Source of the DNA: Beijerinckiaceae bacterium
GTDB taxonomy: Bacteria > Pseudomonadota > Alphaproteobacteria > Rhizobiales > Beijerinckiaceae
Reading direction: 5' to 3'
DNA: 33,140 nucleotides
NCBI GenBank assembly: GCA_004298435.1
Contig: SCSF01000101.1
Location: forward strand, 1 to 33,140
Of this stretch, positions 31,247 to 33,140 are shown piece by piece. How positions within the stretch are numbered: the stretch's first letter is position 1; each line of letters opens with the position of its first letter. The notes below the pieces were generated by a model that did not search any database, was not told where the DNA came from, and was given only the letters and a program-made list of their open reading frames with translations. The position numbers and the translations under genes were made by a program.

Positions 31247-31573
31247 TTACACTCGCCTCCTATCGAACCAGCAGATCGACTCCGGCAATGTCGGATCCCC
31301 GCGTGATGCGTCCCATTCCTTGTCTATGCGCGCTATCGTCAAGTTTGCATCGACGCCTTTCCAAGGATGGAACGCAACCCCGTAATCATAGTCACCAGCA
31401 AAGAGGCCATGGTCCAGAAGTATTCGGACAACATCCAGAGTACGCGCCTTCACTTCTTCGTTGTTTGTCAGCGCGAGATCGCGCCTAACGGCATCGGAGA
31501 TAGCCCAAAGCCCAATATAGTCTTCGACAGATTCCCTAAGGAAACCGTCTACTATGTCGTTAATGCTCTTCAT
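31247..31573 (-). CDS. Putative immunity protein for the portal-borne toxin
   Basis: A 108-residue acidic helical protein starting MKSINDIVDGFLRESVEDYI. Further landmarks are AISDAVRRDL, LDVVRILLDHGLFAGDYDYG and the end ARIDKEWDASRGDP...ESICWFDR. The RI(D)xEWD...WF ending is typical of a group of small proteins found behind polymorphic toxins; I do not know a formal family name. The ATG at 31573 lies seven bases after the toxin stop (TGAGATAGCAATG). Lower G+C than the housekeeping genes. Immunity is inferred from position, size and composition. Confidence 0.65.
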   Translation of the reverse strand: MKSINDIVDGFLRESVEDYIGLWAISDAVRRDLALTNNEEVKARTLDVVRILLDHGLFAGDYDYGVAFHPWKGVDANLTIARIDKEWDASRGDPTLPESICWFDRRRV

Positions 31574-31580
31574 TGCTATC

Positions 31581-33140
31581 TCATTTGTAGTGGAAACGTA
31601 TCGAACCGAATGTGCTGGTGACTCGAATGTCCAACGTCGGAATTCCATTTCTATTTGTACGCCGCCCTACCCATCCGACGCCGCCAGGTAGGACCACCAT
31701 CTGGCCTGACTGAGAATATGAACCACTGTAAGGCGTTCCGCCAACACTCAAATAGTCAAAGGCATCTTGAGCGGCCTGTGCGCCGCCTGGAAGATTCCTT
31801 ACGTCTGGACCATTCCCCGGCGTACCAATAAAGTTTCCATCCGGCATCACAAAATCGGTCGCTCTTTGAGTCGCGACCTTCACGATTTCAGCATTCAGAT
31901 CGGCGATATTCTGATCTGTTGGCACCCAATCTTGCGGGACAATATAGGACAAATTCGGATTGTTGGGGTCAAGCGCGCGCAGCGTTTGGATCGCATTTCC
32001 CCATTCTTGCTGCTTGAGTTCCGCAAGGGGATCTCCTGATTCCTCCAGTCGGCCACGATTGTCTTCCTCGCCTTCCTGCGCAACCCTGATCGCGCCCTTC
32101 GAAGGCGGGCTTGCAGCTTCGCCAACCCCGTCCGCCGTCGTGAAACGTCCACGCTCGTCGTGATAGGGATTATCTTTGGCGAACCACCGGACGCGCTTGC
32201 CAACAGGCTCCGCCGCCTGCCCCAGCGGAACATAGCCGGCGCCCGTCAACACCATCGGTCTGTTCGCCGCAGCCTCCGCAAGCGGTTCGCGGCCAAGCGC
32301 GACGCGCGCCTCGTTGATTGTCAAAATGCCCTTGGTCGCATAGCTCGTGAGAATCGTTTCCTGCGTTTGCGGATCGATCGCAACCTCATTGCTCCAGGAA
32401 AATTCGAGATCGGGACTGGCGAATTCATCAGCAATAATGTCGTCGATCAGGTTCTTTACCCAGGCGAGAATGGGCGCGAGCCCTTCCTCTTCCGACATCG
32501 CTTTCTGCGTCTCCGCAGTAGCGCGGTTCATCTGCTGCGTCAGTGCCTGTGGCGAAACCGAAAAAGTGAAGCAGATAATGCGTGCCAGCCATTCGTCGAA
32601 GGGGCCTTTGAGATCCGGCTCGCGGATCTGCACGAAAGTCTTGGCGACGCCGCCAGGCACGAATTTCGCGCGGCGTCTGCGGCCAAGATCGCCGTCGAAA
32701 TAGGCATCCCAATATTTCTGGTAGGACGCGATCTGATCCGGCGTCCAGTTCTCCGGAACGCCGATGAGGCTGTCCGGAATATTGCCCTGCGTGAAATAGT
32801 CGAGAAGAAACGCCTGCCGCCGAAGGGCGATGTTCACAGTCGTCACGATCTGTTCGACAGGCCCGAACCCGTAGGCGCGATCGACGCGGATGTTGCGCGG
32901 CCGGTAGAGAAGATCACGGACGGAATAATCGACCGCCGGATAGCCTTTGAGGATTTGCTGATAAGCTGTGGGATAGATCGTTTCGCCGTTCTCGGCGTAG
33001 GGCAGCGGCGTGCGGCCCCAATCATCGATCACCGGCTTGATCGTCGCCCCATCGATCGGCAGAAGGCCAAGCAAGCGGCCGGCGCGATCCCGGCTCAGAT
33101 AAAGCGCCGGCGCATCGATGACGAAGAGATCTTCAAGCAG
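31581..33140 (-). CDS. Phage portal protein with C-terminal toxin-like extension, 5' end outside window
   Basis: The minus-strand frame is open to the window edge (519 visible residues), so the start lies outside; an internal TTG at 33074 is not a true start. The first two thirds (to about 32200) match HK97/SPP1-type phage portal proteins: LGLLPIDGATIKP, WGRTPLPYA, YGFGPVEQIVTTVNIALRRQ, FDEWLARIICFTFSVSPQAL and ETQKAMSEEEGLAPIL. After a NPYHDERGRFTTADG boundary (about 32124-32168) come roughly 180 residues with no portal function: a helical segment (LAELKQQEWGNAIQTLRALD) and a final tip with LPGGAQAAQDAFDYLSVGG, GQMVVLPGGVGWVGRRT and IDIRV-like strands. That tip resembles polymorphic-toxin C-termini; its activity is unknown. 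A small immunity-like gene follows after seven bases. Confidence 0.8.
   Translation of the reverse strand: MLEDLFVIDAPALYLSRDRAGRLLGLLPIDGATIKPVIDDWGRTPLPYAENGETIYPTAYQQILKGYPAVDYSVRDLLYRPRNIRVDRAYGFGPVEQIVTTVNIALRRQAFLLDYFTQGNIPDSLIGVPENWTPDQIASYQKYWDAYFDGDLGRRRRAKFVPGGVAKTFVQIREPDLKGPFDEWLARIICFTFSVSPQALTQQMNRATAETQKAMSEEEGLAPILAWVKNLIDDIIADEFASPDLEFSWSNEVAIDPQTQETILTSYATKGILTINEARVALGREPLAEAAANRPMVLTGAGYVPLGQAAEPVGKRVRWFAKDNPYHDERGRFTTADGVGEAASPPSKGAIRVAQEGEEDNRGRLEESGDPLAELKQQEWGNAIQTLRALDPNNPNLSYIVPQDWVPTDQNIADLNAEIVKVATQRATDFVMPDGNFIGTPGNGPDVRNLPGGAQAAQDAFDYLSVGGTPYSGSYSQSGQMVVLPGGVGWVGRRTNRNGIPTLDIRVTSTFGSIRFHYK

Larger units (their letters stand above)
22992..33140 (-). mobile_element. 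Phage-derived region (prophage remnant or part of a prophage)
   Basis: A co-oriented minus-strand block with phage functions: portal, toxin-tipped proteins, tail-fibre-like protein, GH24 lysozyme and holin-like protein. Base composition is mixed and locally A+T-rich (25 G/C in 28201-28260). Its right side continues past the window, and the left edge near 22.9 kb is approximate. No integrase, terminase, capsid, tail-tube or tape-measure gene is seen, so it may be degenerate, or the remaining genes may lie beyond the right edge. Confidence 0.75.

Overview
The window looks like chromosomal DNA of an alphaproteobacterium of the order Hyphomicrobiales (Rhizobiales). Evidence seen: G+C-rich coding sequence, an Usg-family gene and an UPF0262 gene (both typical of Alphaproteobacteria), the overlapping hisD / UPF0262 / low-molecular-weight phosphatase cluster, and two copies of the palindromic CGTCATTGCGAG...CTCGCAATGACG repeat. 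A Beijerinckiaceae- or Methylocystaceae-like genome is plausible, but that is inference.

Left part, 1 to about 21.3 kb, is mostly ordinary chromosome. In order: the 5' part of hydroxypyruvate isomerase (minus strand), a Nudix hydrolase, an alpha/beta hydrolase fused to a histone H1-like Lys/Ala tail, the ergothioneine pair egtB-egtD, glutamine-dependent NAD synthetase, two tandem secreted Gly/His/Trp-rich paralogues, a split XdhC pair, usg, a GGDEF-EAL protein whose C-terminus is encoded by a repeat, map-radC, an MMPL/RND-superfamily exporter, a small secreted protein, the hisD-UPF0262-phosphatase operon and a glutathione peroxidase.

Right part, about 21.3 to 33.1 kb, is accessory DNA, with genes almost all on the minus strand. 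At its left end are a small membrane/coiled-coil protein and a secreted, extremely His-rich TIGR02594/CHAP-like protein. From 23 kb on it is phage-derived. Read in the direction of transcription (right to left) it holds: a phage portal protein, open at the window edge, with a long C-terminal extension that looks like a polymorphic-toxin tip; a putative immunity gene; an orphan fragment; an intrinsic terminator; a second multi-domain protein ending in an HNH-like (DIHH...N...KH) toxin-like domain; three tandem DUF2019 genes, the first translationally coupled by ATGA; a second, nearly identical terminator; two small phage genes; a Gly-rich tail-fibre-like protein; a GH24 lysozyme; a holin-like membrane protein; and a papain-fold-like protein. 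No integrase, terminase, capsid or tail-tube gene is visible.

The most interesting system is the phage-borne toxin/immunity region at 28.1-33.1 kb. Two phage-type proteins carry different C-terminal toxin-like tips, each followed by its own candidate immunity gene(s), and the second module is bracketed by duplicated terminators. It recalls the MuF polymorphic toxins of temperate phages, but here with a portal protein as carrier. Second in interest are the hydrolase-histone tail fusion and the His-rich secreted proteins.
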